A DNA stretch of 64,000 bases, from the NCBI GenBank assembly GCA_941918925.1, contig OW799234.1, forward strand, positions 48,018,412-48,082,411. The letters run 5' to 3'. The DNA comes from Phyto melanocephala. Its lineage: Eukaryota > Arthropoda > Insecta > Diptera > Rhinophoridae. Of the stretch, positions 1-12,596 are shown in pieces. The notes beneath the pieces are model-generated. The model saw nothing but the letters and a program-made list of their open reading frames with translations. It had not been told where the DNA came from and did no database searches. The first letter of the stretch is position 1. Every line of letters starts with the position of its first letter. The translations under genes were made by a program, and so were the position numbers.

Positions 1-167
1 GTTGTAAGCCACATTTCGAAGCCCTGCCATATTGCACAGACTTGTTTATCTTTTGAAAATATTGGTTAATGAATCGCTATAAACCATTACAATCGCACCA
101 TAAGATATGAACAAATAAAACAAAATTAAAATTCTCAACCCTCGGAAAATTTATTGACACCTTTGTT
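1..167. other. Unassigned AT-rich sequence
   Basis: No open frame or recognisable repeat is visible before the dispersed repeat that begins near 168. Confidence 0.4.
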
Positions 168-1930
168 ATTATTTTTATACCCGCCACCAAAAAAATGGTG
201 GGTGTATATTAATTTTGTCATTCCGTTTGTAACACATCGAAATATCTATTTTAGACCCCATAAAGTATATATATTCTGAATTAGGGTTTGATTTGATGAC
301 GATCTAGTCTGTTGAAAGCACGATAGAGGTCGCACCGAAAAAGCTAGGGGGTTCAAATTTTGTTAGAATCTTTCTTATAGACAAGGTTTGTTTGGTATTG
401 AAAATGGGCTAATACGGAATATCAGGAAGTGAATTATAGCTCGTAATGCAAGAGTAGGTTGAAAGAACCGTGTCCTTCAAACATCGAATAAAATCGAAGT
501 GTGTCCAAACGCATTAATGTAGAGTCATGAAACTTCGAATATATATTTCTCGAGTCAAAACAATATTTCTCCTTAAAAATTGCTTACATCTATGCATTAG
601 GAAAAGAATTATAGATAAAAATGTACGAAAATTTATACCGCGCACTGTATTTTTCAGTATATTTTAAATTTAAAACCTAATAAAACGGACAAAATTAGAT
701 GTACGATTCTGAAAGTTTGCACACTTTGCTTTTTGGTGAGAGGCTTTTCTGCAACGGAAAATCAATGTTCCATGCCCACTTTTACGCCCACCTTCCATAT
801 AACGTTTTAACTGAAATTCATATAATTTCTCTATTAATACAGATTTTGGAATAATAAAGGAAATTTAAAAGCTCATAAAACCGACAAAATTAGAGGTACG
901 ATGATGAAATTTGCTACATATATCCTTCTAGTCAATGTTATTGTTGTCCAAAAAAGTTTAGGTGACACGCCTAAATTAACGCCTACCTAACGGTTTATCT
1001 TAAATTCATGTAATTTCTCTATTGACAAAGTTTTTGGGAAAATAAAGGACTATATTGAAATATCTAAGTTGTATTTATTAGCAGAAACTTTATTGACACG
1101 CCTACTTTAACGCCCACTTTCATTGAAAGACTTCATTTACTAAAGCATTTTAGTAGCATATCAAAGGTCTAAAGGGTGGTTAAATTTTAAGGACCGATGT
1201 TGAATTTAAATAAAACACAAATTATTTAGGAAATTATTATTATTTCTTTTTATAATGATAATATTTGTATGGTTCAATTATGTATTTAACAAAATATCGG
1301 CCAAATGGCCCCCCCATTCTTGGCGCCACTCCTCTATCTGATGGTCCAAATTTTCAATGACAATGTTGATGCTCAATTGTTGGGCATGATGATGAGGCGA
1401 GGTTGACTGCTCTTTTGCCACTCTATCGCAAAAACCAGCAGTGGTTCCTATTCAACGAACTAAGAAGGCATTCACAGATTTTCTAACATTTTATACAGAC
1501 CCGTTTTGCAGAAATTTAAATACTTTTTACAATTCTCCCGATTGTGCACGAATTTGAACGATTATGTTGATCAAAAGAATTACGAAGTGCACAAAATGCA
1601 TTTTGATTTGAACGCCCATTTTTAAAAAAACCTGAATAACTTTAAAGCGTTGCTTACTTGCGTATCTTTCCACGGATAAAATTGAGTAAGTTTGAGATTG
1701 AGAAATGTCAAATGAAATGCAGAAAACAAATTTAAAGACTAGGTGTAGTTGACCTTCAACATGGGCCCTTAAAATTTAACCACTCTCTACAAATAAAGTG
1801 ATACATATTTTATTATAAAGAGATTATTCCATAATGATTAACAAAATAATAAATATTGTGCTTTAAATGTACACAAAATTGGTGGTGGGTATAAAAGATT
1901 CAGCACAGCCGAATATAGTGCTCTTACTTA
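168..1930 (-). mobile_element. Dispersed hairpin-ended repeat, copy A (reverse orientation)
   Basis: The left edge reads tatacccgccaccaaaaaaa followed by a short hairpin, and the right edge reads ggtggtgggtataaaag, then a hairpin around cagcacagccgaa and tgctcttactt. The outer parts are inverted relative to each other. Inside it shares long blocks with the copies at 9262, 17212 and 26424, including gatgacgatctag near 297 and gtgggcg/cgcccac modules. No protein frame survives, so it is probably non-autonomous. It lies in the opposite orientation to the other three copies and carries a nested Tc3-like insertion at 1172-1787. I do not assign a family name. Confidence 0.75.
1172..1787 (-). mobile_element. 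Nested Tc1/Tc3-like deletion derivative in repeat copy A
   Basis: The ends form an imperfect inverted repeat (aagggtggttaaattttaag at the left; the reverse complement of the right end is gagagtggttaaattttaag) and are flanked by TA on both sides. On the minus strand the interior holds a broken reading frame resembling the N-terminal helix-turn-helix part of Tc3/IS630-type transposases, with stops and shifts. The same insertion is found at the same position of copy D (26563-27173), while copies B and C have the uninterrupted site. Confidence 0.7.
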
Positions 1931-2284
1931 TTTTTATTAACCCTAGTAATATGAAAGGACTTGTTTACACAGTGAATACAGTATCGGTTGTGAGAACCAC
2001 AATTGTTGCCAATTGCACAGTTAAGTTTTAATAGTACAATTTAACGATTGTATTTACAGATTTTTTTCAGAATAGCATTAAAAAATTATGAGGAAATTTT
2101 AAAACCACAAAAAAAGTTTGATTGACATAATAGAATCTTTGATTGGCAATTAATTGAATTGTTTGTTTTCTAAATGTTTAATACTACGTTACATTACAGT
2201 TAACTATGTAAAATTCAAATCCAAATATGACATCAAAAATCCTAAAGCAGAATGGAGTATTACAATCTGATATCAAGGCTACGA

Positions 2285-2370
2285 TGATGAGAGGTCATTA
2301 TACCTATGTATATGATAGTAAAAGATGTTGCCAGATACAGCACGGCAGAATATAGCACTTTTACTTGTTG
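2285..2370 (-). repeat. Terminal fragment of the dispersed repeat
   Basis: The stretch around agcacggcagaatatagcac and acttttactt is a diverged match to the right end of the repeat ending at 1930. Only this end is recognisable. Confidence 0.45.
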
Positions 2371-4821
2371 TGTTTTTTTATTAGAGAAAAATTAATTAAA
2401 ATTTCCACAACTCTTTCGGTGTAGAGGCCTGGTACATAGCAATAAGACGATAATTTAATTGTTTAAAACAAGTAAATATATTTTAATATATAATAAGTGA
2501 ACATAAAAATAATAATTCTAAATAAAAGACTTAAGACACAAACATGACAGTCTTAAGCCCAATACTTTGTTATTTTTAATTAAAGTGTGTAAATTGTAAA
2601 TAAAAATTGCAAAAATAATATACCTGTTAACATTAAAACATTTAAAATTAATTAAATGTCGGATAAAAGCACACCATTCAACAACAACAAAATTTAAAAA
2701 AAAAATTGCTAAAATTTTTTTCACTAACACATAAACACTTTGTAAAACAAAATTTACGAAATTAAAAAAAAAATAATACAATACTAATACTCATGCAAGT
2801 TGAAATACAGCACAAATAGACTTTAAATGCTCTTTTAAAAATTATCTCAGCAAATTTTACACACAGTCAATAGCGTAAACAACGCTAGTGATTTGTTATT
2901 AAAACCATCAAAAAATACTATTATTTTTTATTTATTTATTTATTTATTTGGCATTTTTTTCTATTGCTTTTTGCGGAACTGATTTACACCTTAAAAAGCG
3001 TGCAAAGAAATGCTTTCAAACCTTTTTAAATTGGGTTTTTAATATTTTCCTTTCTTAATATTAAAGAAAATTTTCGTTGTTGATTTTTCTGTTCGTCATA
3101 AGATTTCTTTAATTTTTTTTACTATATCAAGTACATAACTTATGAAAGATTCACGCACTACTGATACTTTAAATACGTGAAATTTTTTTTTACTCTTTTT
3201 TTTCCTCAATGTAATTTCGGTATACAGCAGCGTTCATTTAAAATATATTTAAGACAGAGTAATTTTAAGAAATAAATAAATGGAAAGAAAAAAGTGTCAA
3301 CGTTGTAGAAGACGAAGAAGGAAAATAACACAAATAATAGTGCATTAATTTAAAAAGAAACAAAAACAATATTGTAAAAGACATGCGTGATTGAACGTAT
3401 TTTTTTTTGATTTAAAAAATCGAGTTTTGTTGTTGATGAAATATTGAGTTGGACGACTAGCAACAAATGTTAATTTCTCTTTAACCCTTTAGAGAATGGA
3501 AAAGATAAGCTATCGAAAGAAAAAGATTTTATTGCACAAGTTTCCCTAATAGTTTTTCAAGATTCTTAAGTGATTACAATTTAATTTAATAAAATTTTTG
3601 GAAATTTTAATAATAGAAAAACTAAGTTAAGCCAGAATAAACAGAATTTATGACAAATCTAAGAATAAAAAGTTCAAATAAATAATAATTTATAATTACA
3701 ACAAACACACAAAGCACGTTGTTTACGATAATCAGAAATTCATTGTTTTTGGTGTCTATCACTTTGATAGATTAGATAAATGAAAAATAAAAATACAATT
3801 TTGCTTCCCATACTGCCAGCCGAAGGATGGATATAGAAACCGTGACAAAAATGTATTAAGAATACGAGAGAATGTGAACACGAAGAAAAAATGTCATTTG
3901 ATAAAAATGAATGCTATGCTTCCCTAATTCTAATTTCATTAAGTTGTAATATAAATAGTAGTTTAAAATCAAATTTGAGTGTACCGATAAAGAGTGCTGA
4001 TGAATAATCGAAAATGCATTTAGTTTAATAAATGTTTTTAGCAAGTTTGATAAAAGTAAAATTAACTTAAGGCAGACTAAAAATGATTTATAACAAATTT
4101 AAGGAGTATATTTAAAAAAAAATAAAATACAAAATAGCAAAATTAAAAAAAAAATCAAAAGCACTTACATAAATCACAATTCTTTTGTAAATTGAAACTA
4201 ACACGAGGGTTGCCTTTTATATTTCTGATATTTGTATAGCGATTTTTTGCTTTGAAGCATTACTTTTAAAGCACAGAAACAGAATTTTTCAAAGCCTAAT
4301 GCAGTTTATAAATTAAAGGATAACACATGGAGTGTTCATAAATTTCTTCCTTGCAAACCTGTCTCGTAGTAATGGAAGGCACTTGTAATTGCAAAATTTT
4401 TTTATTAATTTATTTTCTTCACTACTACAATAAGATATAGATTTTGAAGAAGCACATATTTTCTATTTTAAAATTGAATTTTAGTGCTTTGAAAAACTCA
4501 ACTTTTTTTACTGGGACAAGACTTACTATCAAAGCAGCCCTATACTATTCAAAAGCGCAATTACAGGGGAAGGGAAAGAATACTTAACCACTCACCCAAG
4601 CCTCTTTTTTGGATAATTAATAGTTTTGGCAGCAATAAGATATCAAATGCATATATTTGAATTAAAAATTAAAAAACGCTTTAACTGAATCCGGCTAGAC
4701 TATTAAAAATACGTGCAACAGCATGTGGGCGCACAAAAAGTCAACAACAGCTTTCAATACAAAACTTCAGTAATTTGTGTGACTCTAGCAAAGAACGTGA
4801 TAAACAACCAAAAAATCTAAT
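2371..4821. other. AT-rich non-coding region
   Basis: About 2.4 kb of AT-rich DNA with poly(A), poly(T) and a short TTTA run near 2929-2951. Open frames here are short, biased to Phe/Ile/Asn/Lys and look like chance. The motif gacttaagacacaaac at 2527-2542 recurs at 57547 and, with one change, near 57594. No gene is supported. Confidence 0.5.
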
Positions 4822-4945
4822 CAGCACAATTACCCTGACGAAGGCCTAATGAATACTTAGTAATTCACAACAAGGATATCAGCACAATTACCCTTACAAA
4901 GGACTAATAAATAAATGAACTTAAACAACAAGGATATCAACAGCA
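4822..4945. repeat. Imperfect tandem repeat, two units of about 58-65 bp
   Basis: The phrase agcacaattaccct is followed by gaaggcctaatga, then aacaaggatatc, and the block repeats with small changes (agcacaattaccct, aaaggactaataa, aacaaggatatc). It looks like a simple local duplication. Confidence 0.6.
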
Positions 4946-5011
4946 ATATAAAGCAAGGACGGAAATAACAGACATATATAAAATATAGTTTTTTAACATA
5001 AATAGTGATTG

Positions 5012-5440
5012 TACAGGGTGGCGTAAAAGTTTTCACCCGAAGATCTTTGACTGCAATATTTTGAATAAATGAAAAACATGTAACCACCGATCAGAGAGTG
5101 CTGATGATGAAATCGTATCTGGTTTCGAAAATGCATTCCACTCGGCTAGTGTCGGTAAAAATATAATTTTTCAAGATTTATTCTTTCATTTATCACAATT
5201 AAAAAAATTCTTTGTAAAAATAAAGAATATTAATATGAACTCAAGCCTGATTAAAAATTTAAATAATAGTTTAAACAGAAAAGTTCGACAAAATAAAAAT
5301 TCAATTTTGAAAAACTTTAGTTTTGTTTTTGAAATGTATTTACTAGACGCACAAATTGTTCATATTTTAGTGACGTGCATTTTGTATCTGCAAATGTCAA
5401 AGCAGAACTGGCAGTGACCACCATTTGTAGAAATTTTAAA
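5012..5440. mobile_element. Short non-autonomous repeat related to 59600-59830
   Basis: Opening words tacagggtggcgtaaaa, acccga and ctttgact, and later gtgcattttgtatctg with atgtcaaagcagaactgg, have counterparts in the same order at 59604-59760. The shared order suggests two copies of one family; this copy has extra sequence between the shared blocks. The 60-codon frame inside is probably fortuitous. Confidence 0.45.
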
Positions 5441-7465
5441 GTATCTTCCTAAAGGGAGTGATCACCCATTTACCCCATTTCGTATATTTGTAAGCTTAAA
5501 AAAGCTTATGAGATTTTTAGGATTTGTAACGAAACAAATAATTACTAGAGTTGCTTTGTTTGGTAGCGCCCACCTGATTTAAAAAAAATGATGTCCCCGC
5601 TGACTGAAATTTATATCTATCTAAGCAACATAAAGCCAATAGGTTCGAATAAAAATGTTATAAACTGTAAGAATTACTGGCAAGATCTAGCTTTGTCAAT
5701 ATTTACTAATAAAAACGTATCGTTTATCACTAAAAAAAAACTATTTTTTGTGACAAACACAAAAAAACTACATCAAATTTACAACTTTTGGCTTGCCTAC
5801 AAGTAGAACTGTGGACTTTTTGAAAGATTTTTAACAGAATCTATATCAATTTAATAATTTATTACATCGTTTTAAGGTAGCTTATTTGTTTGTTAGAATA
5901 ATTTTCAAGCATGTCAACAATATAGTATATGAAAATGATATCGTAATATAAATTATTTTTTTCCGAAACCTGCCAAAGGAAATACTGAGACTGCTCGCAA
6001 AAAATTTGAGCTATAAAAATGAACCATTATGACATTCTTAAACATTTGTATAAAATATTAATAGCGAAATTATGAGTAACAAAAATTAAAATTATTGTTA
6101 AATCCGTCTACATATTAAGTTTTGTATGAACTCATATGATAGATCTAGCATCTAAAGGGTTAAACATTGCTTTGGCACATAATTTTTAGCCACAATTTCA
6201 TTTGTACTTAACTGAATGTCAGCTGTAAGAGAAAACCCATATGCTATACTCTCTTCTCTTCATCTTCACAATCTCTTTTGAGTTATGTTTTTAATCCAAA
6301 ATAAAAACAAAATAATATGTAATTGAATCGTAACTAACAGAGACTGAAATGAAAAAGCTTTTCTTAAGCAATTGTCATCAGTAAATTACTTCCGCAATAA
6401 AAATTTCATTTTTTTTGTTTTTTGTTTTATTTTAATATTTTCGTTTTTTATGGTTTTTGTTATTTTTGTTTTTCCAATTACTTTGGCTTAAACTTTAAGC
6501 TTAATATAAGTATAAAAATTAACAGACTCTTTGTTCACTTCTTCTCTATTGTACAAACTTTATTATTATTTTATATATTTTTTGTTTGTTTACAATTTGT
6601 TTTTTGATTTTATTTTCATTTTACTTTCGCTTTCATTGTTGTGGTTCGTGCTAACAATTACCACATGCATGCATACTCAGACACTCTGCAAGCCAACAAC
6701 AATACACTGGTTATTCGTTCAACGAGATTAGCATGAATTTTGACAATTCATTTCGTTCTTCTCCACCACATATTTGCCATTTATACGGTGATTTTAGTTA
6801 TCTACATTAAGTTGAGCTTGATCAACAATAACTTTCTTTTCTTTTTTTTCTTTTTGTTTTGTATTTGTGGATTGTAATTGAAACAATAATTATTAATAAT
6901 TATATTATGATTATTTTTATATTTGTAAGCCGTTGTATGAGACATCTGTGTTGTTTTATGTTTACACTAACTTATGAATTGCAATGTGATAATGGAATTT
7001 TTTTTTTTTTTTTTTTGTGAATCTTACGTGATTTTAGTTTGAGTTTTTATATTTTTATGTTTTGCTTTTTAAAGTGATTTGCAATTGGGATTGTTAAGAT
7101 ATTTAGTAGTATGTGTTTTACTTTATGTAGACTTTCATCATAAAAAATATAAAATCATTTTGCTGTATATATTTTATGTGGAGTATGACACAAATACCAC
7201 ATTGACTGCAAATATTTTATACTCACAAGTATGAATCTGTTTATACATTAATACTATATGTGTTTGCAATTTACCTTTTTTTAAACTTTAATGGGATCTT
7301 ATTTGACTGAAATGGTGTTAAAGATGTTAACTGAATATTGACCTTCATTAAATATTGCATCGTTTTTTATTAAGGAAGTACTAAATCTTTTAGCGAATAT
7401 TTTTATTGAGAATAAATGTTTTTGTTAACAATGTATTGTTTGTGTAATTTTTTATTGTTAATTGC
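5441..7465. other. AT-rich non-coding region
   Basis: T-rich and A-rich tracts (for example poly(T) near 6989-7017) with short Phe/Tyr-rich frames at 5588-5806, 6422-6607 and 6531-6731. The codon content is what AT-rich spacer gives by chance. No splice-linked exons are recognisable. Confidence 0.5.
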
Positions 7466-8596
7466 TTAGTAAACAAGTAAGAATACTTTATTCGGGGTGC
7501 CGAATTCCATAATGCCCTTCACCATCATGTCCATATGTAGGTATAGTGACCACACCGTAGCTTAGCCTAGATTTCAGATTTAGTTTAATACTTAAATTTT
7601 ATTTTTATTTTTTTAAATTTTTAAATTTTCATATAGCTTGCTGTTTTCTACTTTCAAGCCCTTACATTCGATTACCATATTGATGGGGCTGAGAAATGTA
7701 TCCGCCGGCGTCTTCCTAGATTTTACCATTTTCATAGTTTTCGATATTTAATTGGTAAGCCCTTCTATTTATACCAATATTGTGCAGGTAGAATGGGTGA
7801 GGCCATAATTAATAATATTAAACGTATATATTTTTTTCGGATGCCTTTTTGGCTTTTAACTTTTTCATAGTTTTCTGTATTTTATTCAGCAAGCCCAATA
7901 TTGAGGGGCTTACAGCGGACACCAAATTTGAGCCATTTATAAATTTTTCATATACCATTTTGTAATGGCTTCCATCATTTCAATTTCTTTATAGTGTATT
8001 ACATTTGCTGGTCAAGCCTTTTTTATTTTTATACCGCCCCTCTTATGCAGAAAATGAAAAAAAAACCTTTTTTCTTTTGTAAGATTTAGGAAAACAGCAA
8101 GACATTTGTATTTTGGTGCTAAATCTAAGTTAGTTTTAAATATATATATATTTAAAAAAATATATAGTTTTCAAAATTATTTTTGCGCATAACCTTGTCG
8201 GTTAGTAACTGAGTTTTAAACATTTTTGACAAATAGCCATACAACCACATTACAGACATAGGCAGTCGTGTTTATTTGCGTATATCTCAGAAAGTTATGG
8301 GACGATAATGATGGACTTAAAAAGCGATTTATTGCCAAATAATTGTAAAAGATTGATTTTACATACAGATATGTGCAACATGTGGAACCTTCTTAATGTT
8401 AAAAAAGATTATTTCAACCAGCATGTGCACTGACGGACAAATGAATATTTCTCAATCAACTTTCCCAGCCAAAAGTTTTTAAAAGTATACACTTAATGGG
8501 GTCGAAAAATTAATATTGTAAAAATTGTAAACGGAATGAGAAAGCTATAGTATATATGTATTGCCAGGCTTGACAATACAGGTAAAGGGTATAAAA
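7466..8596 (+). mobile_element. Diverged relative of the hairpin-ended dispersed repeat
   Basis: The left end (agaatactttattcgg, gtgccgaa, taatgcccttcacc) parallels the left end of the main family, and the right end (gtaaacggaatgagaaa, then ggtaaagggtataaaa) parallels its right end. The middle is different and non-coding. I read it as a second, older subfamily with the same terminal architecture. Confidence 0.55.
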
Positions 8597-9261
8597 ATAC
8601 TAAAAATTGTTATCTATGACAACAGTAATTGTTAGTATGGATTTGCAGATGGCACAGAAGGTTGATGTGATTTAAAGTGAATTTTTTTTAATAGTCATTC
8701 AAAACTTTTGTTATGGAGGATTTTCTAAATTTATTAACTCTTTTACAGTTGTGTTGATTTTGAAAACTTTTTTAATTTCCTTAATGCAAAGAAATATTAT
8801 ATTATATCTACAGCATTAGAATACCTTTAAATTTAGTTTTTGACTAGCTGTTAATGTAAGAAAAAAGTATTAAAATTTTCCTCACTTTTTATGCCATCAT
8901 GAGACCTCACCCAAACAAAATTAATAAGTTCCAAAATATATTCAGTGAGGTTCAAAATCCTTCTTATTTGTAGGCGACTCATTTTAAAGATATCTTCTTC
9001 ACAATTGCATATAGTGGATGACAAGTTTTCAATTTAGCTGTATGAAGTCAATATAGTCAAACAATTTTGATTTGATTAATTCTAATTGAAAGGCCCTGGG
9101 AAGTTTATTACACTTGCACTTGAATAATTCGGCCTGCAAATACTAATGTAAATTTAACTAAAAGAAGGTATTTTGATTTGGTGATACAGCAACTCAAGCC
9201 GTGTTATTATTAGATTACTCTATAAATCTAGTAATCAATAATTGAAAAATAAACAATTAAG
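8597..9261. other. Unassigned AT-rich spacer
   Basis: No gene or repeat is recognised between the repeat ending at 8596 and the one starting at 9262. Confidence 0.4.
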
Positions 9262-9938
9262 AGAACTATATTCGGTTGTGCCGAATCTTTTATACCCACC
9301 ACCAATTTGATTTACTTTTATAGCACAGAATTTATTATTTTGTTATTCACAGTAATCGCTATGGAATAATCTCTTTATACTAAAATATGTATCACTTTCT
9401 TTGTATAACTTTCGATGTGCTAGTAAAATGTTTTCGTAAATGGAGATAAAGCGTTATATGGGAGGTGGGCGTAAAAGTGGGCGTGTCACATATATTTTCT
9501 GTTTCAGAATCTTAAAACTAATTTTGTCAGTTTTATTAGGTTTTAGATTTTAAATATACCGATAAATTTTTGTACATTTTGATCTATAACTCCTTTTCTA
9601 ATGCATGGATTTAAGCAATTTTAAAAGAAATATATGTTTTTTAATAATGAAATATATATTTAAAGTTTCATAGCTTTTCGTTAATGCGTTTGAACACAAT
9701 TGCATTTTATTCGATGTTGGAAGGACATGGTTTTTTTGACCTACTCTTGCATTTCGATATTCCGATCTGGCCTATTTGCAATACCAAACAAACCTTGTAT
9801 ATAAGTAATATTCTGGCAAAATTTAAAACAAATAGCTTTTTCGGTCCGACCTCTATTGTGCTTTCAACAGACGGACATACGGACAGACGGATGGACATAG
9901 CTAGATCGTCATAAAATGAAACCCCGATTCAGAATATA

Positions 9939-10905
9939 CAGTGAACTCGCAGAAACGTTAACATCCAGTAACATGAACTACCCAAAAACATGAACATTTT
10001 TTTATTACATTGACTACTCTAAAACGTGAACAAAGGCTGAAGGCTCTAAAACGTTAACTTTTTATCAAACGTTAAAATTCAATTTTGTAAGCTCATTTAA
10101 AATTTTTGGGGTTCCCCGCAGAAGAATTTCGTAGTTTGTTTGTTGCATGATAAGTAGCTTTAGTATTAATGCGGCAGTTCTACTGGAAGCATCTCTCTGT
10201 GTTGACTATACATAAAGGTATATAAATAATATAAACAAGTGATCTCTTAAAATATCTTTATAGAGAATATGTCTAATAAAAAACTAAAAGTGTTAAAGCT
10301 TCAAGAAAAGTCTGATATTTTAGAGCTTTTACGCAAAGGTTCATCTGTAACTGGTTTGTCGAAAAAGTATAATGTCGCCATATCGACGATTTGTTCAATA
10401 AGAAACAATAAAGATGCAATCTCGAAATGCGTTAATAATAAATTTTCGAGTCCTGGAAAACGGAAAATACTGCATACTTCGGAGCTTAAAAAAATAGAAA
10501 AATCTCTGTACAAATAGTTTACCCAACTTCGAAATAAAATCCTACCGGCTAGCGGCATTACGATTAAAAGAAAACTATTGAATTGCACAATCAAATTAAA
10601 GAAAATAACCATGCTAAACCTGTATTTTGGATAAATTCAAAAAATAATTTAGAAATAAGTGTCTTAAAAACCCTTTTGCAAACCATAGTAGCTATGTAGT
10701 ATATTGAAATATGGCAGAAGCTTACAAAAATTTGAATCAAAACATGTCTCATAGGTGAATATAACGTACATACTTTATTTTAAATTAAATAAAAGATAAA
10801 AGAGACTAAAATATGTTATAGAAAAAATGCAATCTAAAACGCGAACAAAATCGAAAACGTGAGCACACTTGGTAAAAATTAGTTCACTTTTCTGCGAGTT
10901 TACTG
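9939..10905 (+). mobile_element. Tigger/pogo-like DNA transposon, non-autonomous, nested
   Basis: Terminal inverted repeats are clear: cagtgaactcgcagaaacg at the left, and the reverse complement of the right end is cagtaaactcgcagaaaag. Both ends are flanked by TA, the target duplication expected for pogo/Tigger elements, and the interrupted sequence is the dispersed repeat copy B. Repeated words such as aaacgtgaac and aaacgttaac lie near both ends. The interior keeps only the N-terminal part of a CENP-B-type transposase; the catalytic domain is missing, so it cannot move by itself. Confidence 0.8.
10269..10660 (+). pseudogene. CENP-B/Tigger transposase N-terminus, broken
   Basis: The frame starting at ATG 10269 encodes 82 residues with a CENP-B N-terminal helix-turn-helix pattern (about residues 10-55, containing GLSKKYNVAISTICSI). 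A TAG at 10515 stands where related proteins usually have Trp, and similarity continues after it (FTQLRNKILPASG), with a further frame change near 10575. This is the DNA-binding half of a pogo/Tigger transposase; the DDE domain is absent. One nonsense change, one shift and an internal deletion mark it as dead. Confidence 0.7.
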
Positions 10906-11003
10906 TATATACTTTATGGGGTCTAAAATGGATATTTCGATGTGTTACAAATGGAATGACAAAATGAATATACCCCATCATTTTTTTGGTGGCGGGTATA
11001 AAA

Positions 11004-12596
11004 AACAAACAAAAATAGTTTCAACTCACGATAAAAGTAATTTTAATTTGTATTAATTTTAATTTTTATTAATTGTTATAGTTTAAACATGGCTAGAGCA
11101 ACAGGATTTCAATGCAGTTTTACGAACAAAATTTTATTCAGCTAATCATTCCCCACTCAGTGGTTATTTTGACAAGAAAAATTGTCGCATATGATTCATT
11201 CTACATAAAGGCTACTCCGCTCCGCTCTTATAGTAAGTTTTAACTATTTTTTCGCATTTTTCGTTTGTTAAACGATACACATTCGTAAAAAGCAAACCTT
11301 TCATCAAATATATTGCAACATCGTTAAAAAAAATAATAATAATTGGTGCACTAAGTATAAGTTTTGGCTACAATAGTACGTATAAGTTTTTTCTGACTCA
11401 CTTCTTATTTGAAAAAAATCTTATAACTCCCTTAAATTGAACTGAATTTTTAAAGATATTATAAGATTTTTGTCGCCTTCGGTCAGGTAGTGTTTCCGTA
11501 GTTACATTTTTATTTAAAAGTATACATATATAGAAGGTACCCATGTTATTGATGCAATTGTGGAAAAAAAAATTATTTATTTATTTATAATATAGCAGCA
11601 TGCTTTATTATATTTATCCAAAACAATTACTTCATTTCAAATTTTGTTTGAAAGCAGCATTCTTCATAAAACATACAAATAAATTGAAAAAAAAATTAAT
11701 TAAAACTAAAAAAATTACTCGCACGCTCAGACAATTAAAGAAATATATATTATTCAACTTAACTTGCAAAACAATATTAAATGTAATCAAAAAAATCATA
11801 TTTTGTACGACCTTTACAATTTAAATATTTTTTTTTTTTTTAGTTGTATAATCCATCATAAATTTTATATTTTTGATTAAAAAAAACACAAAAAAGAATA
11901 TTTTTTTAATATTATTTTAATTTTTCCTTAAACAATTGTCGTATCAAAGACAACCTTTAGCTACACTAGATTGTATTTTATTGCATAATTTAATTAAAAA
12001 AGTTTAAAGCCCTATTAATTTGTATGTTTAAAGTTCATGGTAAATAGTTCCTACAACTACTCCTTCAAGTTTAAATGAATTATATTCACTTGTAAAGTCA
12101 TTTTTAATTAGAGATCAAATACAAACTAAACACCATTTCATAATACATTCGTAATTCATTGTGGCATAAAATACTTAAACACTGCCATACATGATGTTAA
12201 GTCATCAATATTTTATTTTATCTCCACCATTATCAACATCTTGCGTTAGTTTATGGTATGGGAGTTAAAGTATTACAATTGCACTTGAAAACTTACCTAA
12301 GCATAACGAACCAAAATTTAAATAAAGAAGAAGAAAAAATAAAGTTAATAAATTTTAGATTCAAAAACTTTCATCAAACTCTAAAGTAAAAGAAAAAGGG
12401 TTTTCTATGAAATATTTGACTTTAATCGAAAAAAATAATAATCAAATTTCCTGACAATAGAAAATATTTTAAATTTAAATATTGTCTTATTTCTTTAAAA
12501 AGAAAATTACAATATCTCAAAAAAAATGGTTATCAAAATTTTTTATGAAAGTGGTCTAAGTCATATATTTTCTGTTGCAAAATATATTACTATTTA
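11004..12596. other. AT-rich non-coding region
   Basis: About 1.6 kb without a credible gene. The frame at 11600-11824 is Lys/Ile/Phe-rich and low in complexity. Poly(A) and poly(T) tracts are common. Confidence 0.5.

Larger units (their letters stand above)
9262..11003 (+). mobile_element. Dispersed hairpin-ended repeat, copy B, split by a Tigger-like insertion
   Basis: It begins agaactatattcggttgtgc followed by ttttatacccaccacca, and ends tttttggtggcgggtataaa. The shared internal word ggacatagctagatcgtc sits at 9893-9910. The copy is internally short compared with copy D and is interrupted at 9939-10905 by another element, after which the repeat resumes at tatactttatggggtctaaa. It keeps the empty site for the Tc3-like insertion present in copies A and D (near 9400). 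Confidence 0.75.

Noticed and set aside
2518..2781. 87-codon minus-strand frame with a hydrophobic, Phe-rich product
   Set aside because: The composition follows the AT-rich DNA, there are no neighbours or splice partners, and no family features.
6422..6731. Two overlapping hydrophobic frames that could suggest small membrane proteins
   Set aside because: Phe/Tyr/Leu content comes from poly(T)-rich sequence; two different frames look alike for the same reason.
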